A stretch of 5,005 nucleotides of DNA. Origin: Candidatus Ratteibacteria bacterium (GTDB taxonomy: Bacteria; CAIJMQ01). Positions 4,971 through 5,005 of this stretch are shown here, piece after piece (position 1 is the stretch's first letter; each line of letters opens with the position of its first letter). The stretch lies in contig JAQURI010000114.1 in the NCBI GenBank assembly GCA_028715665.1, forward strand, positions 1 through 5,005, in the 5' to 3' direction. Both the position numbers and the translations under genes were made by a program. The notes beneath the pieces are model-generated. The model was not told the DNA's origin. It was given only the letters and a program-made list of their open reading frames with translations, and did not search any database.

Positions 4971-5005
4971 AGTAGCGAGTAGAGAGTAACAAGTAGAGAG
5001 AAAAA
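4971..5005. repeat. Heptad repeat, probably the left arm of another inverted repeat cut by the window edge
   Basis: Units of seven run in register: AGTAGCG at 4971, AGTAGAG at 4978, a diverged unit at 4985, AGTAGAG at 4992, then AGAAAAA at 4999. The layout (AGT-starting heptads closing with AGAAARA) mirrors the left arm of the 4294-4369 element. The complementary right arm would lie beyond the window. No start codon with a usable reading frame is seen between 4943 and the edge. Confidence 0.6.

Noticed and set aside
4951..4971. Start of a further gene at the ATG at 4951
   Set aside because: The frame stops after six codons, and no ribosome site precedes it.

Overview
The window is about 5 kb of AT-rich bacterial DNA. 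All five protein genes and the single tRNA are on the plus strand. The mix suggests an uncultured bacterium of the Omnitrophota/Elusimicrobiota/PVC kind: a pseudopilin-like protein with a degenerate H-X9-DG tail, a Bacillus-type PurB, a Fe-S (family 4) uracil-DNA glycosylase, and a cinA-thpR pair. That placement is inference from gene style and base composition; no taxonomic marker is present.

Layout: 1-121 is a leader with a strong Shine-Dalgarno (SD) site. 122-652 is a type IV prepilin-like protein, followed after one base by purB (654-1952), whose ribosome site lies inside the end of the pilin gene. 1948-2067 is a structured repeat built on a 10-bp period. 2078-2746 is a family 4 uracil-DNA glycosylase whose C-terminal tail ends in QLGLF, a match to the bacterial sliding-clamp-binding motif. 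2747-2840 holds overlapping hairpins and a candidate promoter ahead of tRNA-Thr(CGT) at 2841-2913. 2917-3038 is an AT-rich inverted repeat with a 7-bp period. 3058-4299 is full-length two-domain CinA. 4294-4369 is a second heptad inverted repeat. 4376-4942 is ThpR (2'-5' RNA ligase / cyclic phosphodiesterase). From 4971 a further set of heptads, resembling the left arm of the previous element, runs to the window edge.

Functionally the genes are housekeeping: purine synthesis (PurB), uracil excision (UDG), tRNA supply, and NAD-metabolite clean-up/RNA phosphodiester chemistry (CinA, ThpR). The cinA-thpR order is often followed by recA in bacteria, so recA may lie just past the right edge.

The two most interesting signals are the apparent clamp-binding tail on the glycosylase, and a set of intergenic repeats that share one design (short units of fixed period on the left arm, complementary units on the right) while using unrelated sequences. 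No CRISPR array, transposase or phage gene is visible.
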